A stretch of DNA of 64,000 bases from Bacteroidetes bacterium 46-16 (GTDB taxonomy: Bacteria > Bacteroidota > Bacteroidia > Chitinophagales > Chitinophagaceae), in the NCBI GenBank assembly GCA_001897835.1, contig MKUN01000025.1, positions 1 through 64,000 of the forward strand, given 5' to 3'. The notes beneath the pieces are model-generated. The model was not told where the DNA came from. It saw only the letters and a program-made list of their open reading frames with translations, and did not search any database. Within the stretch, counting starts at the first letter, position 1; each line of letters opens with the position of its first letter. The position numbers were made by a program, and so were the translations under genes. Below, piece by piece: positions 7,857 to 16,563 of this stretch.

Positions 7857-9578
7857 TTATTCCAAACGGAAGACCGGGTAGCGCATATACTCGGGCTCCA
7901 TATATTCTGAATGCCGGTAAATAAAATCGAGCTGGGCTTTGCCATTTTTTGCAAATGCTTTATCACTTTTCTTCTGCGCCTCAAAGAGCTTACGAAGTTT
8001 GGCATCCTTCTTCAGCATAGCTGCGGCCTGGTCTTCAAATATATAGTCGCTATAGTATTCTTTTTGCTGCAGGATGGCATCAAAAAAGTTCCAGGCAAAT
8101 AATGCATCGGGAGCAAGGGGTTCCAGCACTTCAACGAGGTAGCGCTTCGCAACCTGGTCGAGCGGAATGATGTAATCGCCCTTATGCAATTGCACCTTTT
8201 GCGTTTCGGTATGCACGGCTACGTTATGATGCATATAGTGGCCTTCGTATGGATGCGGGAGGGTATCGTACTTTTCTATCCTGTAGACGGTCAGTTTCAT
8301 CAGTGTATCTTCCCCGATCTCCTGCATTTTTACCCCATTCCATTTCAACCGATTGATCGCATGTGTCCAGCCACGCTGGATGACATATGCTTTAGGAACA
8401 GTAACTTTTTTAGTAGCTATGAAATGGTCGTACACCGGCACCTCTTTGGTAAATGGCTTATCGCGATCGTAATACAAACGCGGCAATCCCGATACTTCGC
8501 TGGGCTTGCGCACGGCGCGATAACCTTTGAAGGTCACATTCATGTGCCTGGAGGTATCAGCCTTCCAGTCGATAGCAAAAGTCTTTTTGACCTGTACCTG
8601 CTCTCTGTCCCGGGTGCGGGCGGCATGTATCTCCCCGGCATGTTCGGAAGCGATCTTTATAAAGCTCAGCATGAGTGCATAAGTGGACTCCACTCTTTGC
8701 TTATAGGGCTTCCACATGTGTGTTTCAGGTACAAAAGCAAAGGTTTGGAACAATGCTGCAAAACCACTGGAAAAGCGCGGATAATCACAAAACTCCTTCC
8801 AGCCTTTTTCGGGCGTATCGTCAAAATCATTCACATAGGGCACCAGGTCATAACCCCGGTCTTTCATATCTTTATAAACAAGCGGCACTATAGTGCCGTG
8901 CTGATACTTGCCCACTGCCCCTCCTAATTTACTGTGCTGTGTCTCAAGCAGGGTCATGATGTGCTGGTAATCGGCCCCGTTGCTAACATGATTGTCAATG
9001 AACATATCGGGGTCGAGATAATGAAACAGCTCCACTAGGCTGCGTGTTTCTTTTGCATCCATTTTAATAAAATCCCTGTTCAGGTCGAGATTCTGTGCGC
9101 TGCCCCTGAAACCATAAGCTTCAGGGCCATTCTGATTGGCCCTGCTGGGTCTGCCCCTGTTCAAAGCACCGCCTATGTTATATACCGGAATTACAGCAAG
9201 CACCACATTGCGCGGTATATCTATTGCCCCGGTAGCGGCATCGCGCAGCAGCATCATACAGGCGTCTATACCATCGGGCTCGCCGGGATGTATGCCATTA
9301 TTGATGAGCAAAATGGTCTTTTGCTGCTTCTTCCATGTGTTTACATCAAATTTGCCATCCTTGCTGTAATAGACCACATGCAAAGGATATAAGGCATCGG
9401 CAGGGCCGGCCTCCTCCATTTTAATGGACTGAAAACGTTTGGCCAGCATTTTGCAATAACTGATTGCTTCGGCATATGTGGCCGACTCTTTGCCTGCGGT
9501 GCGTTCAAATACGGTAGTCATATCCTGTGCTTGTAAGAATGATGGAAGAAAGAGCAGCAATAGTATTTTTGCTTTCAT
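7857..9578 (-). CDS. Secreted M14 family zinc carboxypeptidase
   Basis: The ATG at 9578 begins a clean signal peptide (MKAKILLLLFLPSFLQAQ) and yields 573 residues; an ATG nine codons upstream is possible but less likely. Zinc-site features of M14 peptidases are visible: HPGEPDG (His and Glu ligands), DPDMFIDNHVSNGADYQ (second His) and the catalytic-Glu region FVPETHMWKPY. The remaining C-terminal 250 residues have no recognised domain. It is probably periplasmic or surface-exposed and degrades peptides or modifies peptidoglycan stems; the sequence does not distinguish these. It is monocistronic and divergent from the acetyltransferase. Confidence 0.88.
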   Translation of the reverse strand: MKAKILLLLFLPSFLQAQDMTTVFERTAGKESATYAEAISYCKMLAKRFQSIKMEEAGPADALYPLHVVYYSKDGKFDVNTWKKQQKTILLINNGIHPGEPDGIDACMMLLRDAATGAIDIPRNVVLAVIPVYNIGGALNRGRPSRANQNGPEAYGFRGSAQNLDLNRDFIKMDAKETRSLVELFHYLDPDMFIDNHVSNGADYQHIMTLLETQHSKLGGAVGKYQHGTIVPLVYKDMKDRGYDLVPYVNDFDDTPEKGWKEFCDYPRFSSGFAALFQTFAFVPETHMWKPYKQRVESTYALMLSFIKIASEHAGEIHAARTRDREQVQVKKTFAIDWKADTSRHMNVTFKGYRAVRKPSEVSGLPRLYYDRDKPFTKEVPVYDHFIATKKVTVPKAYVIQRGWTHAINRLKWNGVKMQEIGEDTLMKLTVYRIEKYDTLPHPYEGHYMHHNVAVHTETQKVQLHKGDYIIPLDQVAKRYLVEVLEPLAPDALFAWNFFDAILQQKEYYSDYIFEDQAAAMLKKDAKLRKLFEAQKKSDKAFAKNGKAQLDFIYRHSEYMEPEYMRYPVFRLE

Positions 9579-9668
9579 AAGAATAACGAAAACATAAAGA
9601 TACATGCTGGCAGCAAGTACTGAAAGCCCCGATTATGTTATCCGGTTTTTCACCCTTAATTTAACCCC

Positions 9669-10184
9669 ATGCCTGACATACGCAAAGCAAAAACAGAAGA
9701 CAGCATAACCATCGTGCAACTGGCACGGGAAATATGGGAACCTACCTACGACCCGATATTACCTAAAGGACAGGCAAAATATATGCTGGACATCATCTTT
9801 GAGCCCGGCAAAATAGAAGAACAAATAGCAAAAGGGGAACAGCAGTACCTATTGTGTTATGACGAAGGGAAGGCGATAGGATTTGCCGCTTATGCCCCCA
9901 GACCTGAAATGCCGGAGGTGTACAAACTGCATAAACTGTACTGCCTGCCTGCCGTACAAGGCAGAGGCTATGGCAAAATGCTAATAAAGGCAGTAGAACA
10001 GGAGGTATTGAATGCTGGGAAAAACATACTGGAACTGAATGTAAACCGGGATAATAAAGCTAAACTATTTTACGAAGGCATGGGTTACGAAGTAGCCTAC
10101 GATGAAGATATACCCTTTGGCCCCTACTGGATGAATGACCATGTAATGCGGAAAGAACTACAAAATGAACAAACGTATATGTAG
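9669..10184 (+). CDS. GNAT family N-acetyltransferase
   Basis: The 171-residue single-domain protein has the GNAT fold: N-terminal IRKAKTEDSITIVQL, the beta4 strand VYKLHKLYCLPAVQ, the acetyl-CoA pyrophosphate-binding motif A QGRGYGK at about 97-103 and motif B LNVNRDNKAKLFYEGMGY. The YxLHKLYVLP-like segment places it with the RimI/YhbS-type subgroup, whose substrates vary. It is divergent from the M14 peptidase and not in an obvious operon, so the substrate is unknown. Confidence 0.88.
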   Translation: MPDIRKAKTEDSITIVQLAREIWEPTYDPILPKGQAKYMLDIIFEPGKIEEQIAKGEQQYLLCYDEGKAIGFAAYAPRPEMPEVYKLHKLYCLPAVQGRGYGKMLIKAVEQEVLNAGKNILELNVNRDNKAKLFYEGMGYEVAYDEDIPFGPYWMNDHVMRKELQNEQTYM

Positions 10185-10291
10185 TTAAGGGACAAATATT
10201 TACTTATTTAAAATATTATTTTTTAAAAAAACTGGAGGGCTGTGTAAACTTATTGTTACCAAAACGGTCTACAATAGACAGAACTTCTATA

Positions 10292-11461
10292 ATGAACGGT
10301 TACCCAAAGCTTATTACAGCAGCGTGTTTTTTTACAGCTGCAGCCCTGGCCTTTGCATCGTGCAAGAAAGATAATACGGGAACAGAGCAAGCTATCTATA
10401 CCATAACGAACGTAAATAGCCCGGAACCGGGGACCATTTTAGTTTCGCCCTACAACACTTCATCGCAGGACAAAGGCAGCCTGATAATAATGGATAACGA
10501 GGGGAATATTATCAGTCAAAAGACCACAAATGGTGCTGCGTTTTGTTTCAAAAAATGGAACATCAACGGGCAGGTACGGTATTCATTCATTATCAACGAT
10601 GTCAATCAATACCATATCCCATCGGTAAATCAACTAACAGGCTATGTAGTGGTAACAGACTCTGCACTGAACGAACTGCAAAGAATAGACCTTAAAGCTT
10701 ACGGTGCAATAAATACGACAAGCGTGAACCTCGATGTGCATGATTTCATCCTGCTGGCCGACGATGATTATATCACCATGTCGTACTATCCCATGCAGGC
10801 AGACAACATACCCGATTCGCTACACCCATCTGCGGGGGTAACTATTATCTGCCCCGTAATACAGGAAGTGAAAAACGGCAGCGTGGTATGGCAATGGCTG
10901 GGTAGTGACCACCCCGAATTTTATGCAAACAGTGTGGAAGGGAATAACTTTTCGGACACGAGCGTGGCACAGGATTATATGCATATGAACTCCATGATAA
11001 TAGACCCGCGCGATAATGACCTTATATGCTCCTTCCGCAACCAGGACCAGGTAATAAAAATAGACCGGGAAACAGGGAATATTGTATGGCGGCTTGGAGG
11101 TAAGAACAGTGATTTTGTACTAAATGATAATGAGCTGTTCCTGAGGCAGCACAATGCCACACTTGCCGACAACAACCAAACACTTATGCTCTTTGACAAT
11201 GGCGATAAGACATTAAGGGCACAATCGCGGGTGATCGAATTTCAATTGGATGAAAATGCAAAAACCGTAAACAGTTTCAAAGCCTACAACATTCCCGAAC
11301 CCTTCAGCCAATATATGGGCTCGGTACAAAAGATCAATGATAAATATTTCATAGGTGGCGGAACGGGCAACTATGTAGTAGAGATAAACCCTGCTACAGG
11401 AGCGAAATCGTTTGAAATGACCAGCAACGAAACCACTTACCGTGCTTATAAATACCCATAA
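10292..11461 (+). CDS. Arylsulfotransferase (ASST)-like lipoprotein
   Basis: From the ATG at 10292 the product has 389 residues with a lipoprotein signal (LAFASC, about residues 17-22), so it is probably membrane-anchored in the periplasm. The rest is a six-bladed propeller of the arylsulfotransferase family: [57 protein letters not shown] and LMLFDNGD. The His residues of HMNS and RQHNA correspond to the catalytic region that moves sulfate between phenols in E. coli-type ASST. The usual disulfide partner genes (DsbA/B-like) are absent, so enzymatic activity is an inference from family only. A TTG 13 codons upstream was rejected. Confidence 0.8.
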   Translation: MNGYPKLITAACFFTAAALAFASCKKDNTGTEQAIYTITNVNSPEPGTILVSPYNTSSQDKGSLIIMDNEGNIISQKTTNGAAFCFKKWNINGQVRYSFIINDVNQYHIPSVNQLTGYVVVTDSALNELQRIDLKAYGAINTTSVNLDVHDFILLADDDYITMSYYPMQADNIPDSLHPSAGVTIICPVIQEVKNGSVVWQWLGSDHPEFYANSVEGNNFSDTSVAQDYMHMNSMIIDPRDNDLICSFRNQDQVIKIDRETGNIVWRLGGKNSDFVLNDNELFLRQHNATLADNNQTLMLFDNGDKTLRAQSRVIEFQLDENAKTVNSFKAYNIPEPFSQYMGSVQKINDKYFIGGGTGNYVVEINPATGAKSFEMTSNETTYRAYKYP

Positions 11462-11493
11462 ACTTAAACGGCATAATCTTTAACTTCGCATAT

Positions 11494-11730
11494 ATGAACT
11501 GGGAAGAAAAAGATAACAAGCTGTACCGGAGTTTTACATTCAAAGATTTTTCAGAAGCTTTTGCATTTATGAGCCGCGTGGCCCTGCTGGCAGAAAAGCA
11601 AGACCACCACCCCACCTGGACCAATACATGGAATAAGGTGGAAATATGGCTATGCACACATGATGCCGGCAATACCGTAACCGACCGGGACAGGAAACTT
11701 GCCGGTGCTATAGATAAACTGCTTCCATAG
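11494..11730 (+). CDS. phhB: Pterin-4a-carbinolamine dehydratase
   Basis: At 78 residues this is a minimal PhhB/PCD domain. The family signature [19 protein letters not shown] contains the catalytic His pair and the substrate-contacting His of [18 protein letters not shown] completes the second helix. The enzyme dehydrates 4a-hydroxytetrahydropterin made by aromatic amino-acid hydroxylases. No hydroxylase gene is in the window. TAACTTCG at 11481-11488, close to a -7 box, suggests a nearly leaderless transcript. Confidence 0.93.
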   Translation: MNWEEKDNKLYRSFTFKDFSEAFAFMSRVALLAEKQDHHPTWTNTWNKVEIWLCTHDAGNTVTDRDRKLAGAIDKLLP

Positions 11731-11790
11731 GAGCTAGCAAATAATAGTTTCTCTTAATGTCGCCAATCCAAATTCCTACTGCAAATGCCT

Positions 11791-11798
11791 TAAATTTG
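11791..11798 (+). promoter_or_regulatory. -7 promoter element of first uvrA
   Basis: TAAATTTG is a perfect TAnnTTTG box, 10 bp before the ATG at 11809. No clear -33 TTG was found. Confidence 0.55.
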
Positions 11799-11808
11799 CA
11801 CACTATTT

Positions 11809-14703
11809 ATGGCAGGCAAGAAAGCAGTTACAGCTAAAACAAAACATGTAGAAGGGATATCGGCACCGGAGGTGGAACATACAGGAAAGCATGAGCCAAT
11901 GGCTGCCGGCGACCCCAATGTGATTTTCATAAAAGGGGCACGCATGCACAACCTCAAAAATGTGGATGTAGCCATACCACGGAATAAGCTGGTTGTAGTA
12001 ACAGGCGTATCGGGCTCGGGCAAAAGCAGCCTGACTATGGATACCCTATTTGCCGAAGGCCAGCGCCGCTATGCGGAAAGCCTGAGCGCGTATGCACGAC
12101 AATTCCTGATGCGCATGGACAAGCCCGATGTGGATTATATACACGGTATATGCCCGGCGATAGCCATAGAACAAAAAGTGACCACCCGGACGCCCCGGAG
12201 CACCGTGGGCAGCATGACGGAAATATATGATTACCTGCGCCTGTTTTTTGCAAGGCTGGGTAAGACCTATTCGCCCATCAGCGGCAAAGAGGTAAAAAAA
12301 GACACTGTAAGCGATGTGGTGGACTTTGTACAAACCCTGCCCAAAGGCACGAAAGTACAGTTCATCGTTCCGTTGGTAACCCGCTACGGGCGCAGCGTGG
12401 AAGAAGAACTGAACATACTGATGCAAAAAGGCTTCAGCCGTATATATGTCCCTGACGCGGGTGAAAAGCCCATCAGGATAGAAGATGCTATAGACATACC
12501 TGAAAAGCCGGAGCAGGCCCCTGTGCTGAAAATGAAGCTGCCTAAAAAACATGTGTACTTGCTGGTGGACCGCATAGTGGTGAAAGAGGCATTTGAAGAA
12601 GATGACCTGCACCGCATGGCGGACAGTATACAAACTGCATTTTATGAAAGTGAGGGGGAATGCTACGTGGAAACCGATGGCAAAGACCTGCATGTATTCA
12701 ATAACCGCTTCGAAGCGGATGGCATGAGCTTCGAGGAGCCTGTGCCGAACCTGTTCTCATTCAATAACCCTTATGGCGCATGCCCCCAGTGTGAAGGTTT
12801 TGGACAAGTGCTGGGTATCGATGCCGACCTGGTGATACCTGACCGGTCGCTGAGCGTATATGAGGGGGCAGTAGCCTGCTGGAAGGGAGAAAAGATGGGT
12901 GAGTGGCTCGCATCGTTCATACGGAATGCCGCTAAATTCGGCTTCCCGATACATAAAGCCGTTGCCGACCTCAGCGAAGAGGAAGCTAAACTGCTGTGGC
13001 ATGGCAACAGTAAAGTAGAAGGCATCTTTGACTTCTTTAAGATGGTGGAGCAAAACCTGTATAAAGTACAGTACAGGGTAATGCAGGCGCGCTACAGGGG
13101 CCGCACGATATGCCCAGGCTGCAATGGTGCAAGGCTTAGGCCTGAAGCCCTGTATGTGAAAATCAACGACACGACCATTGCCGACCTTATGTTCATGCCT
13201 TCAGCCGACCTGTATGAATGGTTTCAGCAAGTGGCCCTTGACGAACATGAACTGGCCATAGGCCGCCGTATATTGACGGAGATAAACCAGCGCCTGAAAA
13301 CCTTGCTGGATGTGGGGCTGGGATACCTGACCCTTAACCGCCTGGCCAATACACTAAGCGGTGGTGAGAGCCAGCGTATACAGCTCACTAAGTTTTTGGG
13401 CAGTAACCTTACCGACTCATTATATATACTGGACGAACCGAGCATAGGTCTGCACAGCAGGGATACAGAAAGACTGATAAGTGTACTGAAATCGCTGCGC
13501 GACCTGGGCAATACAGTGGTAGTGGTGGAGCATGATGAACTCATGATGCGCGAGGCTGATTATATTATAGACATGGGGCCACTGGCCAGCCACCTGGGCG
13601 GCGAGGTAGTAGCGGCGGGACCATACGACACCATAATCAAGAACAAGATCAGCCTTACGGGGCAATACCTTAGCGGCAATATGCAGATAGCAGTGCCACC
13701 GATCAAACGCAAGCCACGCGGCAAAATACGCATAGAGGGCTGCAGGCAGCATAACCTGAAGAATGTAGATGCAGACCTGCCCCTGAATGTGCTTTGCGTG
13801 GTAACCGGTGTTAGCGGCAGCGGCAAGACCACACTGATCAAACAAACCCTGTACCCTGCCCTGCAAAAATATTATGGCGAGGGCGCTGACAGGCCGGGAC
13901 AATATCGCAGCCTAAGCGGCGACCTGCATCATATAGGCCATGTGGAAATGGTGGACCAGAACCCGATCGGTAAATCATCGCGCAGTAACCCGGTGACCTA
14001 TATAAAAGCTTACGATGAGATACGGAAACTGTACGCCAAACAGCCTTTGTCAAAAATGCGCGGCTTTGCCGAGAAACATTTTTCTTTCAATACGGACGGA
14101 GGGCGCTGCGACACCTGCAAAGGAGAAGGTGAAGTAATAGTGGAAATGCAGTTCCTGGCAGATGTGCACCTGCTATGCGAAACCTGCAAAGGCAAACGCT
14201 TTAAGGAAGAAGTGCTTGAAGTGACCTACCGGGGCAAGAACATTTACAATGTGCTGGAGATGAGCGTGGACGAGGCCATACTGTTCTTTGAAGATGAGCA
14301 GAAACTGGCAACGGCACTGCAACCCCTCAGCGATGTGGGCCTCGGCTATGTGAAGCTGGGACAAAGCAGCGATACCCTTAGCGGGGGCGAGGCGCAGCGT
14401 GTTAAGCTTGCATCGTTCCTGGGCAAAGGGAAGGTAAAAGAAAAGGTACTCTTTATTTTCGATGAGCCAACGACGGGGCTGCATATGCATGACATAAAAA
14501 AACTGTTGCAGTCCTTTGATGCCCTGATAGAACAGGGGCACTCAATAATAGTCATAGAACACAATACTGACGTGATCAAAAGCGCCGACTGGGTGATAGA
14601 CCTGGGGCCGGAAGGCGGCGCAGGCGGCGGGTACCTGCTCTACGAGGGAACGCCGGAAGGGCTGAAAAAAGTAAAAGAAAGCTATACAGCGAAATACATT
14701 TAA
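11809..14703 (+). CDS. uvrA: Excinuclease ABC subunit UvrA (first of two)
   Basis: The 964-residue protein has the UvrA double-ABC layout: Walker A GVSGSGKSSL (about 63-72), signature LSGGESQRIQL, Walker B YILDEPSIGLHS, second Walker A GVSGSGKTTL, a zinc module CDTCKGEGE...CETCKGKRF, and second signature LSGGEAQRV. UvrA loads UvrB onto damaged DNA in nucleotide excision repair. The first zinc module keeps only CPQC; its partner Cys pair is missing. An Asp/Glu/Pro-containing segment at about 220-245 differs from the second UvrA at 25.3 kb, and the N-terminus is extended by about 40 residues. This copy may be a paralogue with a specialised role; which of the two is the main repair protein cannot be decided from sequence alone. 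Confidence 0.9.
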   Translation: MAGKKAVTAKTKHVEGISAPEVEHTGKHEPMAAGDPNVIFIKGARMHNLKNVDVAIPRNKLVVVTGVSGSGKSSLTMDTLFAEGQRRYAESLSAYARQFLMRMDKPDVDYIHGICPAIAIEQKVTTRTPRSTVGSMTEIYDYLRLFFARLGKTYSPISGKEVKKDTVSDVVDFVQTLPKGTKVQFIVPLVTRYGRSVEEELNILMQKGFSRIYVPDAGEKPIRIEDAIDIPEKPEQAPVLKMKLPKKHVYLLVDRIVVKEAFEEDDLHRMADSIQTAFYESEGECYVETDGKDLHVFNNRFEADGMSFEEPVPNLFSFNNPYGACPQCEGFGQVLGIDADLVIPDRSLSVYEGAVACWKGEKMGEWLASFIRNAAKFGFPIHKAVADLSEEEAKLLWHGNSKVEGIFDFFKMVEQNLYKVQYRVMQARYRGRTICPGCNGARLRPEALYVKINDTTIADLMFMPSADLYEWFQQVALDEHELAIGRRILTEINQRLKTLLDVGLGYLTLNRLANTLSGGESQRIQLTKFLGSNLTDSLYILDEPSIGLHSRDTERLISVLKSLRDLGNTVVVVEHDELMMREADYIIDMGPLASHLGGEVVAAGPYDTIIKNKISLTGQYLSGNMQIAVPPIKRKPRGKIRIEGCRQHNLKNVDADLPLNVLCVVTGVSGSGKTTLIKQTLYPALQKYYGEGADRPGQYRSLSGDLHHIGHVEMVDQNPIGKSSRSNPVTYIKAYDEIRKLYAKQPLSKMRGFAEKHFSFNTDGGRCDTCKGEGEVIVEMQFLADVHLLCETCKGKRFKEEVLEVTYRGKNIYNVLEMSVDEAILFFEDEQKLATALQPLSDVGLGYVKLGQSSDTLSGGEAQRVKLASFLGKGKVKEKVLFIFDEPTTGLHMHDIKKLLQSFDALIEQGHSIIVIEHNTDVIKSADWVIDLGPEGGAGGGYLLYEGTPEGLKKVKESYTAKYI

Positions 14704-14733
14704 ACAAAGGCCTGAGCGATAAAATACAAATAC

Positions 14734-15495
14734 ATGGTAGCAGAAGGAATAGCCCGGATACAGGAAGGGAGCAAGACAGTAAGAGCAAGATTGATCGATC
14801 ACCCGTTATACAGCAGACTACAAACGCTGGAAGACGTGCAGCAGTTCATGGAAACGCATGTATTTGCCGTTTGGGATTTTATGAGCCTGCTGAAGGTATT
14901 GCAAAGGGGGCTTACCTGCGTATCTGTACCATGGGTGCCTGCCGGTAATGCGACCACCCGCTACCTGATCAACGAGATCGTTACAGGAGAAGAAAGTGAC
15001 CTGGACGAAGAGGGAAACAGGATGAGCCACTTTGAGCTATATCTTAAGGCCATGAAAGAAGCAGGCTGCAATACACATTCCATTACCAGCTTTATTGATC
15101 AAATAACAAAAGGTATAAGTGTACAGGAAGCATTATCGATAAAAGATATACCGGAGGGAGCACGCACCTTTGTGCAGCACACCTTCAGCGTTGTTGATCT
15201 CGGCGAGCTGCACGAACAGGCAGCAGTATTCACATTCGGCAGGGAAGACCTGATACCGGGCATGTTCCTGGAACTGGTGCGTGAACTGGAAGAAAGATTC
15301 CCCGGCAAACTGAGCACCTTCTTATATTACCTGGAGCGGCATATAGAGGTGGATGGCGACCATCATGCACATCTTGCCTACCAAATGACGGAAGAACTTT
15401 GCGGGAATGATGAACAAAAATGGGAAGAAGCCACCAAGGCTGTCAACGAAGCACTCAATGCCCGGATAGCACTTTGGGATAGCATCAGATCATAA
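14734..15495 (+). CDS. DUF3050 family protein (haem-oxygenase-like fold)
   Basis: The 253-residue all-helical protein matches DUF3050: it has the family start ([20 protein letters not shown]), [21 protein letters not shown] at about 40-60, and the late motif [16 protein letters not shown] with clustered His. The spacing of E/H residues is that of haem-oxygenase-like di-iron oxidases/oxygenases, so metal binding is plausible but unproven. It starts 31 bp after the uvrA stop and may be cotranscribed with it. Confidence 0.85.
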   Translation: MVAEGIARIQEGSKTVRARLIDHPLYSRLQTLEDVQQFMETHVFAVWDFMSLLKVLQRGLTCVSVPWVPAGNATTRYLINEIVTGEESDLDEEGNRMSHFELYLKAMKEAGCNTHSITSFIDQITKGISVQEALSIKDIPEGARTFVQHTFSVVDLGELHEQAAVFTFGREDLIPGMFLELVRELEERFPGKLSTFLYYLERHIEVDGDHHAHLAYQMTEELCGNDEQKWEEATKAVNEALNARIALWDSIRS

Positions 15496-15509
15496 GTTTT
15501 GCTTTGGGA

Positions 15510-15848
15510 TCATAAGCCAAGCAGCTGGTTTATTTCCTCTTTCAAGATAGGGAGGTGATTGATAACAATGCTCCAAATCATCTCATCCGATATGTTATCA
15601 TATCCATGAATGATCCTATTACTTGTCCCTATTATCTTTTTTGAGTTTGATATCAACAATGAACTGTCTTTCCTTAATACACGAGATACTGCTTCTCCAA
15701 TTATTTCAAGATTGCGTTCTACTGCCCGTTTGGTTTTGATATCTTGCTTAAATGCCTCAAATACTCTTGGCCTGTCCGCAAAGAAACTGTCAATCTCATT
15801 TATAGCAGTTATGATATCCTGAAGCCATACCTTAAGCTCAATGTCCAT
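15510..15848 (-). CDS. hepT: HepT-like HEPN toxin, catalytic Arg replaced
   Basis: The ATG at 15848 gives a 112-residue helical HEPN (DUF86) protein. The C-terminal block SNRIIHGYDNIS at 76-87 is the HepT R-x4-H-x-Y motif, but the position that should be Arg is Ser76 (codon AGT) while His81 and Tyr83 are kept. HepT proteins are RNases or translation poisons held in check by adenylylation of the Tyr by the partner MntA. The gene overlaps the 3' end of mntA by 11 bp, the normal gene order for this module. With the Arg lost, RNase activity is doubtful. Confidence 0.85.
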   Translation of the reverse strand: MDIELKVWLQDIITAINEIDSFFADRPRVFEAFKQDIKTKRAVERNLEIIGEAVSRVLRKDSSLLISNSKKIIGTSNRIIHGYDNISDEMIWSIVINHLPILKEEINQLLGL

Positions 15849-16140
15849 ATAAAAACTGCTTTTTTGCTGCAATTGCTTTGGCAAAATAAGGATTTCGTAT
15901 CGCTTGCTCTTCAAGCAGATCCACATGCCTGTTCAGCAATTCTTCCAGTGAGAATTTCAAGTCGAAATAATTATCTGCATATTTTGCCACATCCATGTTA
16001 TCAAATGAAACAATAAGATCCACATCACTTGCAGCATCAAATTTATTCGTAAGTGCAGAACCGAAAGCATAAAGGGATCTCACTCTGTGTTGTACACAAA
16101 GGTCCTTTATCTCATTCATATAGTTTTCAGGAAGAAACAT
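15838..16140 (-). CDS. mntA: MntA-like minimal nucleotidyltransferase antitoxin
   Basis: The 100-residue protein is a minimal polymerase-beta-type nucleotidyltransferase with the GSx10DxD motif intact: Gly27-Ser28, then Asp39-Val-Asp41 followed by LIVSF. In HEPN/MNT modules this enzyme transfers AMP to the toxin Tyr and neutralises it. It lies upstream of, and overlaps, the HepT-like gene, so the two are cotranslated. Such pairs are commonly mobile and are often found as genomic-island passengers or defence-associated modules. Confidence 0.88.
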   Translation of the reverse strand: MFLPENYMNEIKDLCVQHRVRSLYAFGSALTNKFDAASDVDLIVSFDNMDVAKYADNYFDLKFSLEELLNRHVDLLEEQAIRNPYFAKAIAAKKQFLYGH

Positions 16141-16165
16141 AATACAAAGGTATTCTATAAAATGC

Positions 16166-16534
16166 TTATTTCATAGAATGCAGGGCCAGCCTATTGCCCT
16201 CGCTGTCGATGAAGATGGCCCAATACCCTGCTTCGGGTGATATTTGTGTTTTGGCCATGATGATGAGCCCGCCTGCTGCGGCAATTTTCTCCAGCGTTTC
16301 GTTGAGGTCTTCGGTAAGCTTCAAATAAACTATTGGCCCGTCCGTAGAAGGGTTGATGCCCGCCATCTGGAAAATGTGACCTATGTTCTTACCTGAATCA
16401 TCTTTAAAATAGGCCATAGGGAATGGCACAGAAGGGTTCTTAACCAGTTTGCCACCGGTAATAGCAGTATAAAAGTCGAAAGCTCTTTGAAAATCCGTAA
16501 CGGGGATCGCGATATAGGAGAAATAACCTGGCAT
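16166..16534 (-). CDS. VOC family (glyoxalase/bleomycin-resistance-like) protein
   Basis: The 122-residue protein has two beta-alpha-beta-beta-beta units of the vicinal oxygen chelate fold: N-terminal FSYIAIPVTDFQRAFDFYTAITG and C-terminal PIVYLKLTEDLNETLEKIAAAGG with FIDSEGNRLALHS. The end motif (DSEGNRLALH) is that of the glyoxalase/YdcJ-like group that includes small metal-dependent or metal-free enzymes and binding proteins. Substrate unknown. Confidence 0.85.
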   Translation of the reverse strand: MPGYFSYIAIPVTDFQRAFDFYTAITGGKLVKNPSVPFPMAYFKDDSGKNIGHIFQMAGINPSTDGPIVYLKLTEDLNETLEKIAAAGGLIIMAKTQISPEAGYWAIFIDSEGNRLALHSMK

Positions 16535-16563
16535 AGATCAGTTTTGCCAAATATAATACATTC

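Noticed and set aside
10253-10291. Alternative TTG start for the arylsulfotransferase-like gene
   Set aside because: The 13 extra residues precede a normal lipoprotein signal that begins at the ATG at 10292.
11715-11740. A copy of the AGCTCC hairpin repeat after phhB
   Set aside because: CCATAGGAGCTA matches only one arm of the palindrome and lacks the CCTGTTTATAG block.
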